64,000 nucleotides of DNA. Source: JBNKHG01 sp050290225. GTDB taxonomy: Bacteria > Pseudomonadota > Gammaproteobacteria > Pseudomonadales > Cellvibrionaceae. The stretch covers positions 8,572 to 72,571 of the forward strand of contig JBNKHG010000075.1 in the NCBI GenBank assembly GCA_050290225.1. Direction: 5' to 3'. Below, piece after piece: positions 16,507 to 24,252 of the stretch. Numbering within the stretch: position 1 is the first letter of the stretch; the number at the start of each line of letters is the position of its first letter. A program made the position numbers and the translations under genes. Below the pieces are notes generated by a model that had not been told where the DNA came from, ran no database searches, and saw only the letters and a list, made by a program, of their open reading frames with translations.

Positions 16507-17913
16507 ATGTCAGCGTCTGAAGAGACCGCCCTGGAGAGCCCCATAGAAAAGGAGAGCCCGGTCGAAAAGCCGGTCAAGAAGCTCTATATCCAGACCCACG
16601 GTTGCCAGATGAACGAGTACGACTCCGCCCGTATGCGAGACCTGCTGGGGGAGTCACACCAGATGGAAGCCACCGATGACCCGGAGGAAGCTGATGTGCT
16701 CCTGGTCAATACCTGCTCTATCCGGGAAAAGGCGCAGGACAAGCTATTTCACCAACTGGGCCGCTGGAAACACCTGAAAGAGAAAAATCCCGACCTGGTC
16801 ATCGGTGTCGGCGGCTGCGTTGCCAGCCAGGAGGGGGACGCTATCGCCAAGCGGGCACCCTTCGTGGATCTGATTTTTGGCCCCCAGACGCTACACCGGT
16901 TGCCGGAAATGATGGAAACCCCTCGCGAAAATGGCGCCGTGGTGGTGGACATCAGCTTCCCGGAAATCGAAAAATTCGACCGCCTGCCCGAGCCGGAAGC
17001 GGATGGCGCCAGCGCTTTTGTCTCCATTATGGAGGGCTGTTCAAAATACTGTACCTTCTGCGTGGTCCCCTACACGCGTGGCGAGGAGGTAAGCCGCCCC
17101 ATGGCCGATGTTGTGGCTGAGGTGGTACACCTGGCTGAACAGGGGGTGCGGGAAATCAACCTGCTCGGACAAAACGTCAATGCCTATCGGGGTGATGGCC
17201 CCGATGGCAGCACAGTGGACCTGGCGGAACTGATCACGTATGTGGCCGCGGTGGACGGCATCGACCGAATCCGTTACACCACCAGCCACCCGGTGGAATT
17301 TACCGATAGCCTGATTCAGGTCTACGCCGAGGTACCGGAACTGGTCAGTCACCTGCACCTGCCGGTGCAAAGCGGCTCCGACCGTATACTGGCAGCCATG
17401 AAACGCGGCCATACGGTGCTGGAGTACAAATCCAAATTGCGCCGCCTGAAGCAAATTCGCCCGGATATCTGCTTTTCCTCTGACTTTATTGTCGGTTTCC
17501 CCGGTGAAACCGATGCCGATTTCGAAGCCACCATGAACTTAATCAAGGATATCGGCTTCGATATTTCCTTCAGTTTTATCTACAGCGCCCGCCCGGGTAC
17601 CCCTGCGGCGGACCTGCCGGACGACACCCCGGAAGCGGTAAAGAAAGAACGGCTGCGTATCCTCCAGGACCGCATCAACCAGCAGGCCCAGCAGATCGCC
17701 CGCCAGATGGTGGGCAATACCGAGCGGGTGTTGGTTACCGGCTATTCAAAGAAGGATCCGGGCCAGTTGGCAGGGCGGACTGAGAACAACCGTGTGGTCA
17801 ACTTCCGTTGCGAGCAGCCGACTCTGATCGGCAAGTTTGCGGATATCCTGATCGAAGAGGCTCTGCCCAACTCGCTACGCGGCACCCTGGCGGACTCGGA
17901 ACTGGACGCTTAG
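16507..17913 (+). CDS. miaB: tRNA-2-methylthio-N6-dimethylallyladenosine synthase
   Basis: 468 residues with all three parts of the methylthiotransferase family. The N-terminal UPF0004 domain has cluster cysteines in HGCQMNEYDS, NTCSIREKA and GGCVASQEG. The radical SAM domain carries the CxxxCxxC motif in GCSKYCTFCVVPY (residues 178, 182, 185). A C-terminal TRAM domain starts around residue 395. The enzyme adds a methylthio group to i6A37 of tRNAs that read codons starting with U, using two iron-sulfur clusters and SAM. The first 22 residues are acidic and variable. The following genes phoH, ybeY, corC and lnt are the usual neighbours of miaB in gammaproteobacteria, although a 128-base gap separates miaB from phoH. 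Confidence 0.97.
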   Translation: MSASEETALESPIEKESPVEKPVKKLYIQTHGCQMNEYDSARMRDLLGESHQMEATDDPEEADVLLVNTCSIREKAQDKLFHQLGRWKHLKEKNPDLVIGVGGCVASQEGDAIAKRAPFVDLIFGPQTLHRLPEMMETPRENGAVVVDISFPEIEKFDRLPEPEADGASAFVSIMEGCSKYCTFCVVPYTRGEEVSRPMADVVAEVVHLAEQGVREINLLGQNVNAYRGDGPDGSTVDLAELITYVAAVDGIDRIRYTTSHPVEFTDSLIQVYAEVPELVSHLHLPVQSGSDRILAAMKRGHTVLEYKSKLRRLKQIRPDICFSSDFIVGFPGETDADFEATMNLIKDIGFDISFSFIYSARPGTPAADLPDDTPEAVKKERLRILQDRINQQAQQIARQMVGNTERVLVTGYSKKDPGQLAGRTENNRVVNFRCEQPTLIGKFADILIEEALPNSLRGTLADSELDA

Positions 17914-18006
17914 TCGCGAATCCAACAAATCTTCCGGGAAAATACATAACTTACACAAATAGTAGGCAACATAAACGACAAGTTTTTAAGAACCATTTAG
18001 CAGATT

Positions 18007-18044
18007 AGGAGGCTTTAACCGCCTCCGCTAATGGGGTAGGCTTG
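18007..18044 (+). promoter_or_regulatory. Ribosome-site sequence buried in a hairpin before the phoH TTG start
   Basis: AGGAGG (18007-18012) overlaps a stem GGAGGC (18008-18013) that pairs with GCCTCC (18021-18026) across a 7-base loop. A two-codon minimal frame (ATG GGG TAG, 18031-18039) follows and then the TTG at 18042 in another frame. The only in-frame stop upstream is TAG at 18006-18008. The layout suggests translation control of phoH, or that the true start is further in. Confidence 0.45.
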
Positions 18045-19205
18045 GATTATCACTTGCTGAATAGGACGGTTTACATATCATTGGACAGCTCCACCGCTAC
18101 GGACACCCCATCTACGGGCGCGACTTTGGCCAATCCCGAACCTAAACCGGGACATGCCCACCGGGTCACCCTTGAGCCTAATGATGCTCGTCGTCTGGCT
18201 AATCTCTGTGGTCAATTCGACGAACACCTGCGCCAGATTGAGCAACGCCTCAATGTGGAGATTCGCAATCGCGGCAATGACTTCTCCCTGATCGGTCCCC
18301 CGAACACCACCAAACTGGTCGGTGATTTACTGCGCGCACTCTATCGGGAAACCGACAACGGCGGCGAACTCACCCCCGATGAGGTCCACCTGGCCCTGCA
18401 ACAGTCCGGGGTCGAGGCCCTGGCTCAGGAAGACAAGGGCAAGGTCAGCGATATCACCCTGATCCGCACCAAGAAATGCACCGTCAAGCCCCGAGGCCTA
18501 AACCAGCAACGCTATGTGCGGGCCATCCAGAGCCACGATATCAATTTCGGTATAGGCCCCGCCGGTACCGGTAAAACCTACCTGGCCGTCGCCTGTGCGG
18601 TGGAGTCCCTGCTGAAAGACGAGGTCGAACGTATCCTGCTGGTACGCCCTGCGGTGGAAGCCGGTGAAAAACTGGGCTTTTTGCCCGGCGATCTGGCCCA
18701 GAAAGTCGACCCCTACCTGCGCCCGCTCTATGACGCACTGTTTGAAATGCTCGGATTCGAAACCGTCGGCAAGCTGATTGAACGCAATGTCATCGAAGTG
18801 GCCCCCCTGGCTTATATGCGCGGGCGCACCCTCAACAACTCCTATGTGATTCTGGACGAGAGCCAAAACACAACCCGCGAGCAGATGAAAATGTTCCTGA
18901 CCCGTATCGGTTTTGGCTCTACTGCGGTGATTACCGGCGACCCCAGTCAGATTGACTTGCCCCGTGGCCAGGCTTCGGGCCTGCGCCACGCTGTCGAGGT
19001 GTTGGACAAGGTGAGCGGTATCAGCTTTACACGATTTGGCGCCAAAGATGTGGTCAGGCACCCGCTGGTACAGCGCATCGTGGAAGCGTACGACGATCAC
19101 GAAGCGGAGCAGGAAGCCGAACAGGCCGCACGCAAACAGGCGCGCGCCCAGCGCTCAGACCGCGATGCACCGGACCAACAAACCCCCTCTGGCCTCGAAG
19201 AGTAA
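18042..19205 (+). CDS. ybeZ: PhoH-like ATPase (YbeZ)
   Basis: 387 residues if the TTG at 18042 is used; the first 40 residues are poorly conserved and the real start could be downstream, before HRVTLEPNDARRLANLCGQFDEHL, which begins the conserved part. A KH-like N-terminal region is followed by the PhoH P-loop domain with GIGPAGTGKTYLAV (Walker A, about 170-185), a Walker B region ending VILDESQNTT, and ITGDPSQIDLPRG. The family is a putative RNA helicase/ATPase that works with YbeY in ribosome and RNA quality control. ybeY starts 15 bases after its stop, so the two are almost surely co-transcribed. The C-terminal 30 residues are Ala/Glu/Arg-rich and variable. Confidence 0.93.
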   Translation: MDYHLLNRTVYISLDSSTATDTPSTGATLANPEPKPGHAHRVTLEPNDARRLANLCGQFDEHLRQIEQRLNVEIRNRGNDFSLIGPPNTTKLVGDLLRALYRETDNGGELTPDEVHLALQQSGVEALAQEDKGKVSDITLIRTKKCTVKPRGLNQQRYVRAIQSHDINFGIGPAGTGKTYLAVACAVESLLKDEVERILLVRPAVEAGEKLGFLPGDLAQKVDPYLRPLYDALFEMLGFETVGKLIERNVIEVAPLAYMRGRTLNNSYVILDESQNTTREQMKMFLTRIGFGSTAVITGDPSQIDLPRGQASGLRHAVEVLDKVSGISFTRFGAKDVVRHPLVQRIVEAYDDHEAEQEAEQAARKQARAQRSDRDAPDQQTPSGLEE

Positions 19206-19220
19206 TATCGCGACCTGCCC

Positions 19221-19697
19221 ATGATCCCTGCCGTTGACCTGCAACTCGCCTTCGAGGGCGACGACCTCCCCGACCCGGACAGTATCCAATGCTGGATAGC
19301 CGCTGCCCTGCGTGATGAGAGAGAACAGGCCGAAGTCAGCGTACGCCTGGTGGACCAGGAGGAAAGCCGCGAACTCAACCGGCGCTACCGCGGCAGGGAT
19401 AATCCCACCAACGTGCTCTCTTTTCCCGCGGACCTGCCCCCGGAACTGGGACTCCCCCTGCTCGGCGACCTGGTGATTTGTGCACCGGTGGTAAAGCGGG
19501 AGGCCGGGGAGCAAAACAAGTCCGAAGAGGCGCACTGGGCCCATATGCTGGTGCATGGCACCCTGCATCTACTGGGCTACGACCATATTGACGACACCGA
19601 GGCCGAAGTTATGGAGACGCTGGAAACCCGGATTTTGACGGATCTGGGTTACCCGCCACCCTACGAGTCCGACCCCGAACAACCAACCAACGTATAA
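19221..19697 (+). CDS. ybeY: Endoribonuclease YbeY (rRNA maturation factor)
   Basis: 158 residues, the expected size. The zinc-binding motif HGTLHLLGYDH is complete, with His112, His116 and His122, preceded by NPTNVLSFPAD, another family hallmark. YbeY is a single-strand-specific endoribonuclease required for 16S rRNA 3' end maturation and late 70S quality control. It lies between phoH and corC in the usual order and with short gaps (15 and 27 bases), so it belongs to the same operon. The C-terminal tail (YESDPEQPTNV) is variable. Confidence 0.97.
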   Translation: MIPAVDLQLAFEGDDLPDPDSIQCWIAAALRDEREQAEVSVRLVDQEESRELNRRYRGRDNPTNVLSFPADLPPELGLPLLGDLVICAPVVKREAGEQNKSEEAHWAHMLVHGTLHLLGYDHIDDTEAEVMETLETRILTDLGYPPPYESDPEQPTNV

Positions 19698-19724
19698 CAA
19701 CAGCCTAGGGAGTATAAGGTCGCC

Positions 19725-20591
19725 ATGAGCGAAGACCCGTCGAGTAGCCAATCCCCGCGAAGTCACGAAAAATCCTGGCTCGACAAGCTACTGCACGCTT
19801 TTTCCGCCGAGCCAAAAACCCGGGAGGAACTGCTCGAAATCATCAAGGAAGCGGCTGACAAGCGGCTGCTTGATCCTGAAATCCTCAGTATTATCGAAGG
19901 CGCTCTGGATGTTTCCGACCAACAGGTGCGCGAAATTATGATTCCGCGCTCACAAATGGTGGTCATCAAGATCGATGAAACACCAGAGCAGCTGCTTCCC
20001 AAAGTGATCGACTCCGGCCACTCCCGTTTTCCCGTGATCGACGACTCGGTGGACGACGTAAAGGGCATACTGCTGGCAAAAGACCTGCTACCCCTGATTC
20101 TGAGCGGGTGTGAAGAGTTCAAGCTCGAACACGTGATCCGTCCCGCCAACATTATTCCCGAAAGCAAACGCCTCAACGTGCTGCTTCGTGAATTCCGTGA
20201 AAACCGCTACCACATGGCTCTGGTCATTGACGAGTACGGCGGCATCTCCGGTCTGGTGACCATCGAGGACATCCTGGAAGAGATTGTCGGCGATATCGAG
20301 GATGAGACCGACGACGATACCGATGATGCCTTTATTCGCAAGGTGGGTGACAACGATTTTATCGTCAAGGCCCTGACCCCGGTGGAGGATTTCAACGAAC
20401 ACTTCTCCGCCAACTTTAGTGAAGACGACTACGACACTATCGGTGGCATCCTGATGAGCGCCTTCGGCCACCTGCCCCAACGCAATGAAGTCACCGAGCT
20501 GAACGGCTACCAGTTTCGAGTCCTTTACTCCGACAGCCGCCAGATTCACCTGCTGCGCCTGACGGTGCCGAATACAGTCACCAGCGAGTAG
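19725..20591 (+). CDS. corC: CorC/HlyC family transporter-associated protein with two CBS domains
   Basis: 288 residues. Two CBS domains occupy about residues 70-190 (IMIPRSQMVVIKIDETPEQ and the LVIDEYGGISGLVTIEDILEEIVGDIEDE signature region), followed by a CorC_HlyC domain (FIVKALTPVEDFNEHF) at about 205-280. This is the short soluble form that lacks a DUF21 membrane domain. It is linked by classical genetics to magnesium/cobalt efflux through CorA, but its biochemical role is unsettled. A clear ribosome site (AAGGT) precedes the ATG. It is followed by a repeat-rich 294-base gap before lnt. Confidence 0.93.
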   Translation: MSEDPSSSQSPRSHEKSWLDKLLHAFSAEPKTREELLEIIKEAADKRLLDPEILSIIEGALDVSDQQVREIMIPRSQMVVIKIDETPEQLLPKVIDSGHSRFPVIDDSVDDVKGILLAKDLLPLILSGCEEFKLEHVIRPANIIPESKRLNVLLREFRENRYHMALVIDEYGGISGLVTIEDILEEIVGDIEDETDDDTDDAFIRKVGDNDFIVKALTPVEDFNEHFSANFSEDDYDTIGGILMSAFGHLPQRNEVTELNGYQFRVLYSDSRQIHLLRLTVPNTVTSE

Positions 20592-20593
20592 TG

Positions 20594-20637
20594 GATAAGC
20601 TTGAAGCTTCAAGCTTCAAGCGGCAAGCGGCAAGCGG
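20594..20637. repeat. Heptamer repeat tract, left arm (CAAGCNN units)
   Basis: After GATAAGC (20594-20600), five CAAGCNN units lie in tandem up to 20637 (two CAAGCTT, three CAAGCGG). They face the opposite way to the tract at 20729-20813, so the two can pair into a long imperfect stem with a loop of about 90 bases. Confidence 0.8.
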
Positions 20638-20728
20638 TCCTGTGCCGATACGCTTTTTACAGTTTAGTGCGTAGAGTGCCTTTTCCTGTCGGAGCTGTAT
20701 AACCTGAGTCGCAGTGAAGTCTGCTTAA

Positions 20729-20813
20729 AGCTTGTCACTTGCAGCTTGCAGCTTGTCACTTGCAGCTTGAAGCTTGTCACTTGCAGCTTGCAGCTTGTCA
20801 CTTGCCGCTTATC
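20729..20813. repeat. Heptamer repeat tract, right arm (four tandem 21-base units)
   Basis: Four 21-base units (20729-20749, 20750-20770, 20771-20791, 20792-20812) are each three heptamers; on the minus strand these read CAAGCTG or CAAGCTT, CAAGCTG, CAAGTGA. Units differ mainly at the last base, and the last unit ends in GCTTATC (20807-20813), the exact complement of GATAAGC at the left arm. The tract separates corC from lnt. Confidence 0.88.
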
Positions 20814-20885
20814 AACAATCAAAATATTCAGAGCAGTAATCCCAAATCCGGATTATTACAACCAAGGTAAGGACACAACCCAAAC

Positions 20886-22388
20886 ATGTTAACTCGCTGG
20901 ACTGGCCCCCACTGGCGCGGGCACCTGCTCGCGTTGCTTGCCGGGGCTATCGTTCCCCTCAGCCTCGCGCCCTTTGACCTCTGGCCCCTGGCCCTGCTCA
21001 GCCTGGCCGTGCTGTGCCTGTGTCTGCGCACCCACTCGGGCCGTGACGCAGTGGTTCGCAGTTGGTGGTTTGGCCTCGGTCTCTACAGCAGTGGTGCCTC
21101 CTGGGTATTTGTCAGCATCAGCGAATTCGGCCAGGCCTCTCTGCCCCTGGCGCTGTTGCTGACCGGAATCTTCGTCTCAGGCCTGGCGCTGATATTCGCA
21201 CTACCCTTCTACGCCTACGGGCGCTGGTTCAGCCATCGTGACCTCGGCCTCCTGCTGGCCTTCCCCGCCTTCTGGGTATTGGGAGAGTGGCTGCGTTCCT
21301 GGCTGCTGACGGGTTTTCCCTGGCTCTATCTGGGTTATGGCCACCTGGATACCCCACTGGCGGGTTGGGCGCCTGTGGGAGGCGTCTTCACTGTGAGCGG
21401 GATCTGTGCGCTGACCGCCGCCGCCCTGGCCAGTGCGCTGACGGCGTACCGTCAACCGAAAACCCTGCTGGCGCTGATCACCGCCGGTATCCTCTGGCTG
21501 GCGGGTTGGGGCCTGCTACAGCTGAGCTGGACCAAACCCAAGGGCGAACCGATAAAAATTGGCATGGTCCAGGCCAATATCCCCCAGGCCCACAAATGGG
21601 ATCCCGATTTTCGCCAGCCCACGCTGGCGCGTTTTCGACAGATGTCCGAACTCCTCTGGGGCCGGGATTGGGTGATCTGGCCGGAAGCCGCCATACCCAT
21701 GCTCTACCACGAGGCGGGTATCTATCTGAGTGAGTTCCACCAACGTGCCGCCGAATCAAACAGTGCCCTCATCACCGGCATCCTCTATGACGATTTTCAG
21801 CAAAACAAATACTTCAACAGCATTGTGGGGTTGGGGACGGCCCTGGGGATCTATCACAAGCGCCGGTTAGTGCCTTTTGGCGAGTATGTTCCCCTGGAAG
21901 GGTGGCTCCGGGGTCTGATTCACTTTTTCGACCTGCCAACCTCGATTATCAGCAAGGGACCTGACAACCAACGACCACTGCAGGTGGGAAAGCTTTTTAT
22001 CGCGCCATCGATCTGCTACGAAGTGGTCTACCCGGACCTGGTGGCCAACGCCGCCAGCAGCGCCGACGTCCTGCTCACCATCAGCAATGACGCCTGGTTC
22101 GGGGACTCCATCGGCCCCTTGCAGCACTTGCAAATGGCACGAATGCGTGCCCTGGAAACCGGTCGTTACATGATTCGCGCCACCAATAACGGCGTCAGCG
22201 GCATTGCCAATACCCGTGGCCAGTTAACCCTCAAAAGCCAGAGGTTTGTGCAGCAGACCCTGCTCGGTGAGGTGCGTGCCATGACCGGGCAGACGCCCTT
22301 TATGCGCTGGGGTAGCTGGCCAGTGCTGATTTTGAGCGGCCTGATATTGCTGGGGCTGAGCGTCCGAGCGCCCCGGGCTAACGCTTAG
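20886..22388 (+). CDS. lnt: Apolipoprotein N-acyltransferase
   Basis: 500 residues. Six or seven membrane helices cover about residues 1-215, followed by a periplasmic nitrilase-like domain with the catalytic triad in context: Glu in WPEAAIPML (about 266), Lys in HKRRLVPFGEYVPLE (about 327) and Cys in SICYEVVYPDL (about 378). A last helix precedes the C-terminus. Lnt adds the third acyl chain to the N-terminal Cys of lipoproteins at the inner membrane, which releases them to the Lol pathway. Several lipoproteins in this window (LptE, RlpA, DUF6279, SYLF) would be substrates. It follows corC as in most gammaproteobacteria. Confidence 0.97.
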   Translation: MLTRWTGPHWRGHLLALLAGAIVPLSLAPFDLWPLALLSLAVLCLCLRTHSGRDAVVRSWWFGLGLYSSGASWVFVSISEFGQASLPLALLLTGIFVSGLALIFALPFYAYGRWFSHRDLGLLLAFPAFWVLGEWLRSWLLTGFPWLYLGYGHLDTPLAGWAPVGGVFTVSGICALTAAALASALTAYRQPKTLLALITAGILWLAGWGLLQLSWTKPKGEPIKIGMVQANIPQAHKWDPDFRQPTLARFRQMSELLWGRDWVIWPEAAIPMLYHEAGIYLSEFHQRAAESNSALITGILYDDFQQNKYFNSIVGLGTALGIYHKRRLVPFGEYVPLEGWLRGLIHFFDLPTSIISKGPDNQRPLQVGKLFIAPSICYEVVYPDLVANAASSADVLLTISNDAWFGDSIGPLQHLQMARMRALETGRYMIRATNNGVSGIANTRGQLTLKSQRFVQQTLLGEVRAMTGQTPFMRWGSWPVLILSGLILLGLSVRAPRANA

Positions 22389-22480
22389 ACCGGTCACCGG
22401 CGACCCCCCGCGCTTGATCTCCGTCGCGGTTAAATCCATGCTTATAGGCACGACGTTAATCAACGCAGTCAACCCGACGC

Positions 22481-23338
22481 ATGGTCATACATCTCAAACG
22501 TCTGATCATTATCCTGACTTGCGGCCTGCTGCTGTTCGGCTGCTCCACCAAACTCACCTATAACTTTCTCGACTGGTGGATCGCGTGGAATGTCCGTAGC
22601 TATGTCAGCCTCGAGCAGGAGCAACGCCGGGACCTGAAGCACCACATCCAGCGCTTCCACCGCTGGCACCGCAGCAGGGAATTGCCCCGATACAGCATGC
22701 TGCTGACGGAGATAAAGCAGCGCTTGCAACGGGGGCCGATTGAAGAGGCAGAAGTCCGGGACTACACCCACCGCGTTGTCGACCTCTGGGACGAAAGCGT
22801 CGCCCGGCTGCTGGAACCGGGCACAGCCCTGCTGGCCGGACTCAGCGATGCCCAGGTAAAACAATTTGTGGAAAGCCTGGTGCGGGAGCTGGACAGCTAC
22901 CGGGAGGATTACCTTGACCTCAGTCCCGCCAAAATCCGCAAGCAGCGCATCAAGCGGATGACCAAAATACTGGTCCCCTGGATCGGCCGTTTGAACAAAC
23001 AGCAGCGGGGTTTCGTCCGGGAGTGGGCGAACAACCTCACCCCCAGTCGCCAGTTGAGCTTTGCAGAGCGCCAACGCTGGCACCGGGAATTTACCCGCCT
23101 CCTGCAGGAACGGCATCGGGACGATGCCCAGGCACGCGTGCAAAGGCTCTTTCTCCACGCCGAAGAGGATTGGTCACCCGAATATCGCCAGACCGTAGTC
23201 GCCAATCAGGCTCACACCTTCGCGTTACTGGCACAGATCAATAACAGCCTCACCGAAAAGCAGCGCCAAAGGCGCGATAGGGCACTGCAAAACTATATTG
23301 ACGACTTTATCGCGCTGGCCGAACTTAACAACGAATAG
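22481..23338 (+). CDS. DUF6279 family lipoprotein
   Basis: 285 residues beginning MVIHLKRLIIILTCGLLLFGCSTK, a lipoprotein signal with Cys21 as the lipidated residue. The mature part is helical, basic and rich in Arg, Trp and Gln, with WWIAWNVRSYVSLEQEQRRDL near the start, matching a gammaproteobacterial family with no known role. Its 3' end overlaps the 3' end of the facing YdcF/ElyC-type gene by 46 bases. A position just after lnt suggests envelope-related work, but nothing more can be said. Confidence 0.8.
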   Translation: MVIHLKRLIIILTCGLLLFGCSTKLTYNFLDWWIAWNVRSYVSLEQEQRRDLKHHIQRFHRWHRSRELPRYSMLLTEIKQRLQRGPIEEAEVRDYTHRVVDLWDESVARLLEPGTALLAGLSDAQVKQFVESLVRELDSYREDYLDLSPAKIRKQRIKRMTKILVPWIGRLNKQQRGFVREWANNLTPSRQLSFAERQRWHREFTRLLQERHRDDAQARVQRLFLHAEEDWSPEYRQTVVANQAHTFALLAQINNSLTEKQRQRRDRALQNYIDDFIALAELNNE

Positions 23339-24078
23339 ACGGCAATTCCCATCCATTCGTGTAGCGCCACAGTGCTCTGCGCCAATGCCTGTGCGCTGGG
23401 TAACCAGCAGTACAACACCGATTCGGGAATCCCCACCGAGGCAAAAGCCGTGGGGGCGGGCAACACCGAAAGCCCCTGACGCTCAAATTCCGGCACCGCT
23501 CTGGCGAGGTGAGAGCTGTGAGAAACCAGGGCGATTCGCCGGATACCTTTCTCCTGCAGCCACCGAGCTGAATAAATGGCATTTTCCCGGGTGGTTTGAC
23601 TGAGCCCCTCCTGCCATACCCGCGTCAGGCCATAGTCTTCCTTCAGCATGCGGGCCATCAGCGCGGCTTCCGACTCGCGCTCACCAAAAACACTGCCACC
23701 ACTGACCAGCACCGGCAGTCCGCTGGCGCGCGCCAGCCGTGCGCCATAGCGCAGGCGTACCAGGGCGCGGGTAGCCACAGTATCGTGACCGCCATATTCA
23801 GGGGCCTCCCGGTAGCGACCCCCCCCCAGCACCACAATGGCTTCAGCCTGGAACTGCGTCAGCGACGTCTCCGTCAGCGGAGGGTGGACCTGCAGTGATT
23901 GCGCGAGCCACAGCGATACTTGCGGCGCGGCCAGCAACCACAAACTCAGCGTCGAAATAACGGCCAAACCCTGCGCCAAGCGCGGAAATCGCCGCCAGAT
24001 TGCCCAGGCCAGCAACAGCCCAAGAAGGTTGATGGCCGGCGGCAGCACCAGCCCCTTTAACAGGTATCGAATTATCAT
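23293..24078 (-). CDS. YdcF/ElyC family (DUF218) envelope protein
   Basis: About 261 residues from MIIRYLLKGLVLPPAINLLG; a longer frame to 24171 adds 31 residues that do not look like a membrane start, and AGGG lies about nine bases before the shorter start. Two membrane helices (about 8-28 and 36-56) precede the DUF218 domain with VVLGGGRYREAPEYGG, LVSGGSVFGERESEAALM and LVSHSSHLARAVPEFERQG. ElyC-type members affect peptidoglycan and undecaprenyl-phosphate use at low temperature in E. coli; this function is transferred by family only. The coding end reaches into the DUF6279 gene on the other strand. Confidence 0.82.
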   Translation of the reverse strand: MIIRYLLKGLVLPPAINLLGLLLAWAIWRRFPRLAQGLAVISTLSLWLLAAPQVSLWLAQSLQVHPPLTETSLTQFQAEAIVVLGGGRYREAPEYGGHDTVATRALVRLRYGARLARASGLPVLVSGGSVFGERESEAALMARMLKEDYGLTRVWQEGLSQTTRENAIYSARWLQEKGIRRIALVSHSSHLARAVPEFERQGLSVLPAPTAFASVGIPESVLYCWLPSAQALAQSTVALHEWMGIAVYSLLSSASAIKSSI

Positions 24079-24252
24079 CCATGGTTTCCCTATTGATTGA
24101 CGAGCGCGGGACAGCGCCAGGCTTGCCCGGGTGATTTTGATCCAGCTCAGGTGATTCGTCCCAAAATACACCTGTCCCCACCAAAGTGGCTATAATAACC
24201 GACTTTAGATCCGGACTTGGGCCTATAACAATATAACCGGCACCCACACCGC

